From Tomocerus qinae (Eukaryota; Arthropoda; Collembola; Entomobryomorpha; Tomoceridae), in the NCBI GenBank assembly GCA_020055645.1, contig CM034549.1, positions 23,209,930 to 23,273,929 of the forward strand: a stretch of DNA of 64,000 bases, written 5' to 3'. Of this stretch, positions 39,462-53,700 are shown one piece after another (the stretch's first letter is position 1; each line of letters opens with the position of its first letter). The position numbers and the translations under genes were made by a program. The notes beneath the pieces were generated by a model that saw only the letters and a program-made list of their open reading frames with translations, was not told the origin of the DNA and ran no database searches.

Positions 39462-40511
39462 CTGAGCTCACTCTATGCAGAGCAGAGCAGAGTCGTTGAG
39501 TGAGAGTACTAGTGCTACTAGGAAGACTACGAATGAGTAACAACATCCTATCCGAACCTAATAATTGCAAATTGCAACTAAAAATTAATTAGGGATCACG
39601 TACTGAACAGACGAAGACAGCAAAGATCAAGAGGTACGGCTCTTCCATTCCGTTTTAATTAGTCATCCAGGACTAGATCTAAAAAGTGGTATTGGTATCG
39701 TCAATCTCCGTTGTCTGTGTCGGAGAGGCAGTCTCCTTTTTGGACCAACAAGACAGGCACGTCACAAAGTAAGCATTTGTTAAAGTAGTACTACTGCTTC
39801 AGGTTTTTTAACCTACAATATCCAAGCAAGGTTTTTCACTTTTTGACGACTTTTTCATTTATTATTTATTTACAAATGTATGTAATGCAAAAGTTTAATG
39901 TGGGACCATAATTTGTTCATTCGTCAATTTTTTGGCCAGTTTATTGTTTGTTTACTTTTTTGTGCACAGTATACTGTATCTGTATATGTATTGTATACAG
40001 CCAAAGTCAACTGCTCTCTTGGACTTTGACATTTAATATAAGCCCCCCACGGGAACCTACAGCTATAGTAGCCTGTAGAGTTTCAGTTTTAAAAAAACTC
40101 CAGGAATTTTACTTATAATATCATTTGATTCTTTGTTCTTCAGAGATTTTCTTTCAATTGCAATCGTATTTAAACATTTGGGTCTAAAAAGTGGTAGCAA
40201 TTTGCTAAAAATGTTTATTTAATTTTAATCGATATCCTCACATTCAGACAAACATACGTTTCTTGTATAGTGTGAAAAAGGTGATGTCATTTTGTAATTA
40301 TTTGCTAGGTACTGCTGGTTATATTAGTCATAACTTATTAGTCACATACGTCAGACACATCCTATACAGGGTTGTCTCCTGTGAATACGTCCATAATAAT
40401 AATCGTTTTTGGTGGAATAGGTAGTTGTGTGCATTGGTTGTAGTTGATTTGTTAACCAAATTAATTAAGCACATTTTTGATTTTTGCAGTCGGTCCTTGT
40501 AAGACGCAGAC
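39462..40511 (+). promoter_or_regulatory. armadillo promoter and 5' UTR
   Basis: A probable non-coding first exon ends at 39768 with a GTAAGC donor. The coding exon follows a GATTTTTGCAG acceptor ending at 40489. The transcription start must lie between the foldback element end (39452) and 39768. A repeated GCAGAGCAGAGCAGAG stretch lies near 39476-39492. Confidence 0.45.
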
Positions 40512-43500
40512 ATGGCTTTCCAAATGCATCAAAACAACAGCAGCACCAATCGCTCAAGTAAGAATAATTTTATGAATATAGGGATTTTACAAGTATTTGG
40601 CAGCTATATTTTGTATTCAGGACACTTTACTGTTTACCGTTTCTAACTTTTTTGTTCGTTTAATTTGCATTGATAGATAAAGATAGCGATGCAATTATGT
40701 GGCAACAAGGAGGATATGGCGTTCTTGATTCGGGCGTCCACTCTGGGGCAACTACGGGAGCACATTCAATTAGAGAAGAAGAGCTTGATGACCCTTTACT
40801 TTTTGACTTAGACAGTCAAGGTTACTCAGGATTTACACCAGATCAAGTTGACGGTAACGAAATTTGATATCGATACATATGTCTACTTATTTTTTTTGAA
40901 AATGAGACTTGAATATCAATACGTACTCTTTATACAGAGATGAACACCGAATTAAATGTTACTCGTTCACAACGAGTGAGAGCTGCTATGTTTCCTGAAA
41001 CTCTCGATGAAGGAGTTGAGATTCCATCTACTCAGTTTGATCCATCGCAACCAACTGCTGTACAACGCCTTGCTGAACCTTCTCAGATGTTGAAACATGC
41101 CGTTGTTAATTTAATTAATTATCAGGTAAATGTTCTATAATAAGATATATGAGGCATAAGATGAAGTTCTCAGTCATTTCAGTGATAAATGTTATAAATT
41201 GATTTTAATTTTGTATGATTTAGGATGATGCAGATTTAGCCACTAGAGCTATTCCAGAGCTGATCAAACTATTGAACGATGAAGACCAAGTTGTTGTATC
41301 ACAGGCTGCAATGATGGTTCATCAATTGAGTAAAAAGGAAGCCTCTAGACATGCCATAATGAACTCCCCACAAATGGTATGACTTTATTTGCTTCTACTG
41401 GTTTGGACACTTATACCGTCATACATTACATACATTAGAAGTAGTTGAGTATGCAGTATGACTATGCACTAATAAATATTGCTCTATTATTTTCACTTCC
41501 CTCAAATACATGTTTTTGTTAAAGATTGCAGCTCTAGTGCGTGCCATTTCCAGTTCCAACGACTTAGAAACAACAAAAGGTGCAGTTGGCACTTTGCACA
41601 ATCTTTCTCATCATCGACAAGGTCTCTTGGCCATTTTCAAAAGTGGAGGTATTCCTGCTCTTGTTAAACTTCTAAGTTCCCCAGTTGAGGCTGTACTATT
41701 TTATGCAATTACTACTTTGCATAATTTGCTTCTTCATCAAGAAGGTATTATTGATGTATATATTTGAATCCAATAAACTTTTTGTTTGTCAATAACTATT
41801 GTAATGGGTTCTTATTACTAATGTTTAATTAGGTTCCAAAATGGCTGTTCGACTTGCTGGGGGGCTTCAGAAAATGGTCTCACTTTTACAGCGAAACAAT
41901 GTAAAATTTTTAGCAATTGTAACGGACTGTCTTCAGATTTTAGCTTACGGCAATCAAGAATCGAAACTTATAATCTTGGCGTCGCAAGGACCCGTCGAAT
42001 TGGTTCGAATTATGCGATCATATGATTACGAGAAACTTCTATGGACAACCTCGCGTGTGTTGAAAGGTAAATCTTTAAGCTTTCCATATGGTAACTTCTC
42101 TTGTGTTTTTAAAAGTTTCATTAAAATCAATCGAGGCGACTCAGTACGATTGGTCAAACATTTCCAATTGAGTAGTTTTGCAAAAGTTTTCTCACTACAT
42201 GATGGACATTACTTTGTTTTACATTGCTGAAACAGTGTTATTATTTCCTATTTAATTTGTGTTGATTTATATTTGTAGTTCTTAGTGTTTGTGGGTCAAA
42301 CAAGCCAGCTATTGTTGAAGCAGGAGGTATGCAAGCACTAGCTGTGCATTTGGGACACCCTTCTCAAAGACTTGTGTTGAACTGTCTATGGACATTGCGA
42401 AATTTATCAGACGCAGCCACAAAAGTGGTGAGTTTATTTTCATACTAAAACTCTTTTTGAGTGGAATGTATGTCCAACAATATAGGTGTATAATGTCCTG
42501 GTTTGTGTATGGTGTATATAGGACGGTTTGGAAGGCCTTCTCCAAAGTCTTGTGACACTTTTGTCGTCTGAAGATGGTAACATAGTTACTTGTGCAGCAG
42601 GAATATTGTCGAACCTAACATGCAACAACCAGCGCAACAAAGTTGTTGTTTGTCAACTGAATGGTATTGAGGCTCTTGTTAGAACTGTAAGAGCTGCCGG
42701 CGAAAGGGAAGAAATAACTGAACCTGCTATTTGCGCTTTGCGACACCTCAGCTCTCGCCATCCAGAATCCGAAATGGGACAAAATGCAATCCGTAATATT
42801 CTTTTAAAAACTTTTAAGAAATTGTATCGGTTTGATCGGTTCACATTATCTTCCAATGATGATATATGAATACAGTATACGAGGGTGTTGCAAAATGCCG
42901 TCCAATACCTGATTCTATATTTGACGCTATTTTAGGACTTTGTTACGGCATACCTGTAATTGTGAAGTTGATGCAGCCACCATCCAGGTGGCCATTGATA
43001 AAGGCAGTTATAGGACTCATACGGAATTTAGCCTTGTGTCCAGCAAATCATGCTCCATTGAGAGAAAATGGAGCAATTGCCCGACTCGTACATCTTCTGA
43101 TGCGGGCGTATCAAGATTCACAAAGACGCACCTCCGTTTCCAGCGGTGGAAGCTCTGCACTCTATCCTGATGGTGTTCGGATGGAGGAAATTGTTGAAGG
43201 AACTGTTGGCGCATTGCATATACTTGCGAGAGAAGCCCACAACAGAGTACAGATCCGGGGCATGAATGTTATATCCATATTTGTTCAGGTATTGACTATT
43301 TTAATTCATAAAAATTCCATCACGATACGATCATGGTATTTTCAAGTGGAGTCCACAGATTTATTAAGTATTCAGACACATGATATGTAATGTGTGCTGT
43401 TAATTCATTTTATAGCTTTTGTACCACGAACTGGAAAATATACAGCGAGTTGCAGCCGGCGTTCTTTGCGAATTGGCTGCAGATAAAGAAGGAGCGGATA

Positions 43501-45587
43501 TGATAGAACGAGAAGGAGCGACTGCCCCATTGACAGAGTTGCTGCATTCAAGAAATGAAGGTGTAGCTACTTACGCTGCCGCCATTCTTTTCAGAATGTC
43601 GGAGGACAAGCCACCAGATTACAAGAAGAGACTATCCATGGAATTAACTAACTCTCTTTTTGACCGTGAATCAATGTGGGGTCATGATATGAGTGGCGCT
43701 CCTCCTGATTTCCAGGTAGGTTTTGATGGAGACTGACAAACCAAATTCATAAAATATTGCTATGAGAAATGAATTTTTTCGCACAACAATTAAAAGATAA
43801 TTTTATACTATTAGGTTTTCTGTTATTCGACGAAAGCGTTGGTTAGTATTAATTTCGTAGGCATTTTACTCAAATCTCATGTGCGTAATACATGAATGAA
43901 ACGTAATACGTTATTTATATACAATATAGATTAAATAGGTGCTTATCATCTATGATATTTTCTGTCGTTCTTAACCATCGTCGGTTGTTCACTTCAAAAG
44001 ATTGCTTACAGCACGCTGTTGCTTGACGTTAGGTTTTACAATATTAAAGATTTGGAAAGCTACAAGTACGATACATATGGACTATGGACAGAGAAGTCAA
44101 TGCTTAATACGCAATTTACTTCGATATTTTTATTTTTCTACTTCAACTGACCGCGATTCATTATTTAAGTATTTTTATTATTAATTATTTCAAACTTTGT
44201 ACATCTTTCCACATTGTTTTAAAGGCCTTTGTGACATGATTTTGTGTCTGTGTGCATGTCAAGTTTTATTGCCAGATCTATGTGGCACAAACGATCTGTT
44301 TCTTTGTAGAGTTACATTTCATTTGCCAGTGGGATATGCATGGAGTCATCTCATAATATATTTTTATGGTTATCTACTCAAACAATTTACCAGATATCAA
44401 ATCAATCATATTTAAACTATTCATAAAGGGATTACGATAAATGATTTCGGTGTGTAGCGCATATTGCGTTAAAGATTTTCTGAATTATAAAAATGCAAAA
44501 GGAAGTGCCTGAAGTTTTGTTAATGTACTATTGTTGTAAATTATTTTAAATATCGCTTGCGTTCTGGGTTAAGGTCTAAAAATGTACCAAACGCATTCAT
44601 TAATTTCATAAAAATATAGCGTAGAAAATTTGTGTACAAAAAGTGTACAAAAAAGATCACGTATTTAGTCTCAATGATTTATAAGGCCTTTACTATCCCA
44701 AGATTACTAATTTATCCAAAATGATTGAAATGAAATGGTATTATTGTGTGTAGTAATAAATAACATTTAGCGTGAAATCGCTAATATAATCAGATTGTTT
44801 TATTTGACTGACAAGAATTTTAAAATATATAAATGTTTCAAGATGATTAAAGTTCTTAAAAGAAAAGGAATTCGAAAAAGACGCCGGTATTAGCCATAAC
44901 AAGTTTTATCCAATTCAGTCAAGTAGTGTTTATATTTTATTTTAGTAATTATATAGTCAATATGGTGTATGATTTCAAGTAGTACCAGATAAAAGAAGAT
45001 TTGCAATACTTGTCTAATAATAGCCATGTCTAAAGTATAGTATTGTATATATATCAAACATTTACTTTACTTGTCTCTCTCTGTAAATCACTGTCAGTTA
45101 TTATTATTCTGCTTTCTACTTTTATTTTAATTTTATAATTATGTTTGGCATTGCTTTTTATTTTACTTTTGGTTTGCTTGTTTTATTTTTAATAGGATAT
45201 AATGTCTCCTGACCAAGTCTTTGATTCTCCTGTATTTTCTGGTTCCAATCCACCCAGCGTACCAAGCCATAACAATTACAAAGGTAGAACCGTTTTTTGT
45301 GTTATAAATTAAACAGAAAAACTAACACAGATAAGGTCTAAATCGTATGATATACGCATTTTTAACATTATAATTTGCTTAATATTATGGCATTCCTGCA
45401 CGGTGAAGACAAATTGGCAGTATTGAATATTTTTGCTGATTTTTTTGCAGGATTTGGGGATGCTGGAGTAATGGACTTCAACTTCGATGCAATGGATATA
45501 GAAGAATCCTATGACCAGGGTCACGTACCACCCCAACCCCCTTCTGACGGCAATCAGGATGCAGCGTGGTACGATACAGATCTCTAA
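40512..45587 (+). CDS. arm: Armadillo / beta-catenin
   Basis: Exons: 40512-40557, 40677-40853, 40938-41125, 41224-41376, 41525-41744, 41833-42066, 42279-42427, 42522-42792, 42936-43288, 43416-43715, 45196-45283, 45451-45587 (TAA). All in phase; 771 aa, the normal size. The N-terminus has the phosphodegron [11 protein letters not shown] read by GSK3/CK1 and the SCF ligase. Next comes an alpha-catenin-binding helix ([18 protein letters not shown]), then the Armadillo repeat superhelix. Both charged-button lysines are kept ([10 protein letters not shown] and CNNQRNKVV). The C-terminal transactivation tail ends in the PDZ-binding DTDL. It acts in cadherin junctions and as the Wnt co-activator (established). 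Since junction and signalling motifs are all present, it is a full-function copy, not a specialised duplicate. An AATAAA poly(A) signal lies at 45822. Confidence 0.97.
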
Positions 45588-45821
45588 CAGTGGTGTAGAA
45601 AGCATGTTAACATTTCTGTAAAATTATTACTACTATAAATGACTGGCCTATTGGTTTATATGTACATTTTTCATACTACTTTACACTATTACTTAATACT
45701 AGTGTTAGGAACTAGGAGTAGAACTCTATAATCAACGTATCAACCTATTTATAAACTATGACTATTGACTATGAAAATCGAATTTGTGTAGCGCTGTTTC
45801 GTTTCTTATGATTGAGTATGT

Positions 45822-45827
45822 AATAAA
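45822..45827 (+). terminator. armadillo poly(A) signal
   Basis: Canonical AATAAA 235 bp after the armadillo stop codon. Confidence 0.6.
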
Positions 45828-47709
45828 GAAATTTATACGTGTTTATTGCCTTTAAAACTTGTCACACGCTCATTAATTACAGACTAATATCTGTGTTATT
45901 GCTTATAATACATGCACTCGTATATAAACACCATCGTATGTATCCACTAAATGTGAAAGTTATCTAGGGTTAAAACTCCTTTTTTTGCACTATAGATTGG
46001 TAACATAGTGCCATCATCTCACGATGTCTATCCTCGTGCAATGTTCTCGTTATTTAAAAATATGGAATATAACAATAATTAGATTATGGGTGATGAAAAC
46101 AATCCAAATTAATCATTTATTTTATCAAGGCATATTGAAAAAGTAAAGTAGAAGAGCGGTGTTAATTTCTTATTAATACAAATAGAAAAGGGGGTAAAGT
46201 TCCTCAATTTTCTATCCATTTGAAAAAAAAATCCAGGTACAAATTCCATTTCAAATCTAATCTGAAACGACCTCAACTTGAACGAAACTGTTGGCGAAAA
46301 ATTGGTTTCTCTGTAGCGAAAGTGTCCCATAACTGCAAAAGACTTTCTCTTCCAAGGCTAAAACTATACATATTATGAAACTATACAAACTATACATACA
46401 TATCATGAAAGCATAAAAGGGCAAAAAGCAAATGAAGCCTTATACTTCATGCCCATATCCAATTTAGCTTTAACAGGGGTGACCCTGCTCTATTATTTAA
46501 GGTAGTTCTAAGGAAGAGATTTATTGAAATGTTCATTTTTTACTTCATTTCATTTCCTGAAGTAAAGATAGTTACTACGTGTTTAATGGCTTTTTTGTCA
46601 TACTGTAGATCCAAGGCACAATGCAATGCAATTTCCCTAATAAAGCGTGTCTATACCTGGAATTGAAGGAAGAATTTCTTCCGTTTTTAGCCAATTACTT
46701 GATTTTGATTTGGCATTTTAATAAATATTGCTTCTTCTGAATTAAATTGAGTACTGCTAATGCCAATGCACTGCTTTTTCATGCGAACTTTCTCTATGGA
46801 ATCTCTATTCCACCTTCATCGAAAAGATCAGAAGAAGAATGAATGTGTGGCAAAAGTAAGTGCACGCTGGGCATTGTGCAATTGCAATCTCTATGCTCTA
46901 TGGTGCTACTGCTGTGCAATTTACCCCTAGTGAAAATTGGGCACTGGAATCATATGACATTGAGTATTTGTACAATCCGGCAACGTAAATACAATATTGT
47001 GCGCTCAAAAACACAATAACAGTTGGTACTTTGGAGAGATTCAAAGTGAAGAATCCTCGGAAGGAAGTGAAATAATTGAACTGAGATTTAGGCATTTTTA
47101 TTTATAGCAATTTATTATACTAAAATCGTTAGCTCGGCTCGGTATAATTAATATAATGTAACTGTTTTATTTCTTTGCAAACTTTGAATTTCTAAGTTGT
47201 AACTTCCCATGGATGGGTTTTAATTTACTGCACGCTTCTGTCAAAAATTAAGGTTATTTGTTTATATATCATTTTCATTTGTGAATTTGTTCTATTCTCT
47301 TTTAACTAACAAAGCAGCGGGTCTATGCGATTATAACTTGTAAGGTCAAAGGTATCAAAGAGGTAAGTTGATGTTATAATAAAACATTAAACTGTATATA
47401 TTCAATGGTCAATCAATAAAGAAAGCAGTTTTTAAATTCGTATTCATATTACTGACTGTTTGAAACTTCATATTATTTTTGGCTTTTTTAGGTATAAGAA
47501 GAACTTGTTTCTCTTTCTCGCACATAAGTGCATCTAAATCTTAGGATTCCGTCTAATCATGCATTTGTGAATTACCAAGCGATCTTACACAGTTAATTCT
47601 TAAATGCACGTCGCATATGCCCAAGAAAAAGGAGAAAGTGAGAAGACAGCGTTAAATCTCAATTGTGTTTATCTTCCGTTTCCTTCTGGTGTCATTTTTT
47701 CTCGATTTG
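45828..47709. other. Intergenic region between armadillo and USP48
   Basis: AT-rich spacer plus the USP48 5' UTR. No coding exon or repeat with definable ends was seen. Confidence 0.4.
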
Positions 47710-50700
47710 ATGGCTCCAGTGAAGGGAAATAAAGAGCATAATCCTTGGGGGTGGGTTACTACTACAAAACCAGAAGATATAACCATTGAACATTTAAATT
47801 TAGTGTACAGAGTCATCAAGTTTAGTTATTGCCAAGAAGCCGCAAGGTATGTAACAGTTTATTTGTTTACTAATAGTTTAATAATGAATAATAAGGCGGC
47901 AGGTTTATTAACTAATTGCTCAATATTTTTATGATAAAGGCGAAATTGCAAAAGAAATCCGTATTGTCTTTTTGGATTGGGGGAGAAAAAGTGGGTCCAA
48001 AATGACGAAGGGGAAGAAAATGGCGATGAAAGTGAGTTCAGAGTGGATGGTCAATATGCCGGATTACAAAACCTGGGAGCTACTTGCTACGTTAATTCCT
48101 TGCTTCAACTTTGGTTTCACAATCCTATACTTCGGTAAATCGGAAATTAATACATGAAACCTAGCCAGTTTTAACTTCCATAAGTCTAGTATAAGCCTCC
48201 AAAGAAAATATCAACTAAAGTCAAAAGTTTTATGATCTCGTTTAGTCCCGCAATCTTAAAGTGGACTCCTAACTTAACCATTGAGGAAAAGAAAAACTAT
48301 CGTCCCAAATGTGCAATATCTCAATTGCAGGCAATGTTTGCTCGTATGAAATGTTCAAAAAGAAGGTTTGCAATTTTTAAATTCAATTCATGTGTATAAC
48401 TAAGCCATAGTAATCTGGTTTATGATACATACATACATATTTTGTTTTTCTTGTAATTACAGTAAAATTGATCCTACGGAATTTGTTACATCCCTTCAGT
48501 TAGACACTACTGAACAGCAAGACGCACAAGAGTTTTCAAAACTTTTCATGGAAGTTGTAGTTAATATGCTGACTGAATACGAAGACGAAGATATACGAAA
48601 TTTAATTCGGAGTTCATTTAATGGCAAGCTTCAAAATGAAACGGAGTGCCTTGGGTGTCACAACAAAACGCATAGGGAAGAATCCTTTAGCGAATTAGAA
48701 TTAAATGTGAAAAAGGCGCTCCAAGATTCGCTGAAAGAATTACTTCAGGATGAGCTTCTTAATGGGACGGAACAATATTTTTGCTGTAGTTGTAACAAAA
48801 AGCAGGATGCGAATAGACGGACGATTTTACTCTCACTTCCGCCGGTTTTAAATTTGCAATTGATGCGGTTTGTATTTGATAGGTATGGTGCAGAATTACT
48901 ACATAAATCACGCTTTATTTTTCAGCATATAGTAACAATCTACTTTTTTTTAATGCAGAGAGACTTATCGGAAAAAGAAAGTTACTACTTTTATGCAATT
49001 TCCTGAAATTATTGATATGTCTGAATACATAAAATTTCCAACTAGTAGGAGAAAGGAAAGCCCTAAGGTTATTTATCACCTTAATGCTGTTTTGGTTCAC
49101 AATGGTACTTCTGCCTCTTCTGGACACTATGTTGGTAATATGATTTTCTTTTATTTTCATTTCATAAATTTCCAAGTGATTGTGTTCAGTTAGATTATTG
49201 ATCTTTCAATTGCATTTCACAGCTCAAATAAAAGATATCAGGACTGGAATATGGCATAAGTTCAACGATGAAAATGTGGACCAAGTAAGCAAGAAAAACA
49301 GTAAAAATCTCATCCTTGCTGATGACGAACCAAATGTAAAATCTCGAGGACGCGGAAAACTAGCCGAGGGCATTCACACTTCAAATGGGGCATATATGTT
49401 GGTGTACACATTGGATAGCCATGTGAAAAATCCCGAACCGGATCCAGAAATTCCACCTTATCTGTTTGAAATGGTTAGAGAAGAAGATTTCAGATACGAA
49501 CAGGAATTCCGGATAACAAAGGCTGAACGAGTAAGAATATGTTATTACTCAGTAGATTGTAACAAAATTTGCCAACATTCTGATTACTTATACATATAAT
49601 ACAATCTAAATTAAAAAACTTAAATGGTCAATTATACACAGAGGCGTTACTTTTGCTTTACTGATTGTGCATTTCGTTTCTACTGCAGGATCAAGAAGCA
49701 GCTGTAAAATTAAAGCGTCGAAAACAAGTCGATTTATTATATGGAAACAGCCTTCAGAAACAACTTTCAAAAGATAAAACAGCCGATGTTACTGCAAGCT
49801 TATGTTCGGACGATGAAGATTTCCAGCCCAAAAAGACAAAGAAGAAGTCAGAAAAAGGAAAAATGTTTTCCGAAGATGAAGAGGGAACACCAAAAAGTTC
49901 TAAAAAATCCTTAAATGGAACTATTTCTGAGGATGAGGATTTTAAACCAAAGAAATCAAAAAAAGCTAGATGTAATGGGGATAATGAAGTTTCCAGCACA
50001 AGTAATCATGTTGGCGAACACACTGAAGAGAATCTTGTCAACAAAAAAGAAACTGTCATAGAAAATTTTGGTGATATTGATTTTTTACCGGTTGAGTGGC
50101 TGCAGAAGCTGTTGGATCCTGAAGTCGCGGTAGTTCCAATTTGTGACAATTCATGTATTGAATGTGAGCACAAAAAACTGGCTCCTCCTAACCCCAGTTG
50201 GAATGCAGTTCCTTACCGTATTGTGCCTTCTTCATTTGTAAGATTTTAATTTTCACTCAATTTTTTCGTACTGAAGAAAAGCGTTTTTAAATGGTGTAAC
50301 ATATTTTTAGGCTGATGAAATTTGCGCAACATATGGCGTTTCACCAAGGTTTAGAGGATGCGAGAGTTATTGTATAAAGTGTGTTCGAAAAGAATGTAAA
50401 AGGTGATTTGACATTTCGATTAGCATTAAAAGTTTTTTTTATTGTAGTTCAATGTAATTGGTAAACACAATTAATTTAATGCACTTGACATCATTTTTTG
50501 ATTATTTCGTAGATTGCGTGGTCTAACTGAGTTGGAGGAGGACTACAAATTATGTCAAGAGTTGATTAAAAAATCTGATGCATTGTGCGCTCAGTTTTTA
50601 AAAACCAAGGCAAATTACTCCGAAGATTTTCTATTGGATAAACTATGGGTAGGCAAAGAATCTTTACGAAAATGGAAAAGGATGGCAAAGTTAAGTATTG

Positions 50701-53700
50701 AAGGAACTCAAAGTTCCGAGTCCCAGGAAGAATTGGATGATAATAGCAACAGTGATTCGATGTCTGGAGTGTTTAATTCTGAAATAGTTTGTGATCATGG
50801 TAAGCTAAAGAATATCTCTACAAAAATTTATAATTGTAATAATTATATTATCTATTATAAGTTATTTCTGTCATTTATAATATATCATTAGAAAATCTAC
50901 TACCTGATCCAAATATCCGGAAGATCATTACTTTGGAATCTTGGAGTATCTTCGAAAAGTATTTCAAAGATGCTAGGGCTGTTCATGCAGCTAATGCTCA
51001 GGAATGCAACGAATGCATCGTAAGGGATTTAAATGATTAACGTGTTTACAGCGCGCTTTCCAGTGCCTATAACGAATTTTACTGACCGCCTGTTTTTTTG
51101 AAATTTTCAGAATGAGCGACAGCAAAATACGAAAGCTGTTCAAGAACTTAAAGAGCAAGCTATTTTTCAAAAGCAAACCCTCAATGATTTATATCATGGG
51201 AGAAATAGACCTGATACGGAACAAAAAGGAGTATTTTATGTTGTGCCTTTGAATTTTGTGGAAGCTTGGCGAAAATTCATAAGGTAATTAAAGCTTTAAA
51301 ATGCGATTTATATTTTCAAGAGTTAGTGTATCCAACCAAATTAAAATCAGAACAATTTCTTTCGCTTATTTCATTTATAGTCTTTATTTTGAGGTTAGCG
51401 ATATAAAATAACGGATTCTATGCAAGTATTTTATTGTTTTGAAAATATGTTTTATGTGCCTATACATGGTGTAAATATTTCATTCTGTTGTAACTATTTC
51501 GTCTTAGATCTGTATCCATTATTTGATGTAGTGCTTTTGGCAATAGAGGTATATATAGTCTAGTCGTATGGGGCGAAAGAGCTAATTGTTCATATGTGTG
51601 TTGTGTATCATATGTGATTGTCTCAAGAAGTAATGTACGTAGATGTGAATGGTTGATGGCTTCATGAGATGGATAGATGGATGAGGGAACCGTGGGAAGA
51701 TCAGTAGCTAGATTTTTCGTGTCTTGGATCCATTAAGTTGAAGAGGAGATCAAGGAGCGGACTGCGGAAAGAAGTAGGTTTCTATACGCGAAAGAAGTTT
51801 TAACTACTATAGGATATATATATATATATATATCTGTGTAAAGCATCCGACGTCTGTGTCCAATTGCCAGCTTTCTGTACAAGTTAGTTGCATTTGAGAA
51901 AAGGCATTCAAGCTAATGGCAGTTTGACTGATCTTGAGACAAGACACGAACAGGGTGCTACGCAATAATATGCTAAAGTAGTCTCAGTTTAAGCAATGGT
52001 GATAGCGAAATGGCTTAAGCAAAGCCTCCCACCAATTCCTTTTTGACCACATCAGATGCACCATCCTACACACTCTTCTCTGCTCTCTGAAAGCAATGGA
52101 ATGGCAATATCACTACTAATACTAATGGCAAACTTGCCTTCAATGTTCTCAGTTCTTACATGTCCGTGTAGTAGTTAGAAAATGTAGTAGTGAGTAGTGG
52201 GATAAAACTACGACTTTAAGTTTTTTGCTCTCTTTTGATTTCCCCTTTTTTACTAACTTTTGCTAATGACTAATGACGCTCCGATGTCCATCAAGACCAG
52301 CCAGGACAAGTGATTCGCCACTCTGGCGGTTCTTGTGGTATGGTCTTCGGATATGGTCTAGCATCCCATCTTCCATATAATTCACAGAAAGTACACAAGC
52401 ACAAATTTTACGTAAACTATTTTTGGCGAAAAGTTCAATAAATCCTTAGAGAAAATTTCAAGTTGACAAAGTTGACATCCAAAAAACTACCACATGATTA
52501 TTATAATAAAACTTGTTACGGGCATTGTATCTCTCTTCCTAGTTTGGTTTTGGGATTTGATTTTATTTTGTGTGAGCTAGTAGTGTAGAGTAGAGTAAGT
52601 TGATGCCGTAAGTACAAACAAATACACAAAAAATACTTCGAAGTGATCTAATTAAAAGAGAGACCAAAAGTCACGTAATATTTCTTATGTAATACTTAAG
52701 TACCCACTGGGGCTATGTAAGACAATGCTACGCTGTATGCTACCATGCTAGTATGTACTATGTACCTGTATTCATATTTAGAAGGAAACGTACCCTTAAT
52801 TTTGGTTCTATCTAACCAGTTCTATTTATTGCCTTCCTTTGGCTCTGATAATATATTTTATACAATTATGTATTTCTGTGACTCTTTTCCTTAGTCGTAC
52901 ATGTAGATTGTAGATGTGTTTATGTGAAGCTTCAATTTTCATCTGATTCATTTTGGCTATTGCGATTTATTATTCCATTGAATTGCTGGTAAGATTGTGC
53001 TTAATTTTCCTTCGGCGTGTATTTTGTAGTGATAGAGTGGGTATTTGGGTACTGTAGGGATTTTTTGTTATCCACACATCCAGTTACATATACATATGCC
53101 ATTTGACGACATTTCCCCGTTGGGGATAGGTATTTTGGTCTCACACCTACCAATTGAATAGAAAGGTGTAAGATGATTGGATAAATTGGATTAGAATTTT
53201 CTCTTCTCTAAAAAATTGAACAACAATTCAGTGACAAATGATTGAATCTGTAAAATTTAAGATATTACAATACAGAAGCTAATGCGTTTTATGTTCTGTC
53301 TTGTCTACCTGTCGTACCTGCAGAGATGGATTAAGGCTTATACTCATGATGTAGAATCGAATGAATAGTTGACAGTAGTAGCCTTAAGTCAAATCCAGAA
53401 TAAGCAGCTACGGTCAATATAGCTACATTAGTATTTCATTGTATCTGCGATTTCATGGGAAGTTTGATTTGATAGACTGACGGATTCTGACTGAGATTCA
53501 GATTGGAATTGCAATTGTATAACGAAAATAGGTAGCTGTAGCTACTACTTGGAAAGTATTAAGGTTCTCGGGGCATTCTTAATGAAATGAAATGAATGAG
53601 CTCATCTTTGAGAGTCGTGTTAAGATGAGTGATTCCACTTGCTACCGTTGTCAATTACAATTGGTAGCAATCAGCCATCACGTCCCTAGTCAAGTTTATT

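Noticed and set aside
51812..51833. TA dinucleotide run
   Set aside because: Ordinary short microsatellite in an intron.
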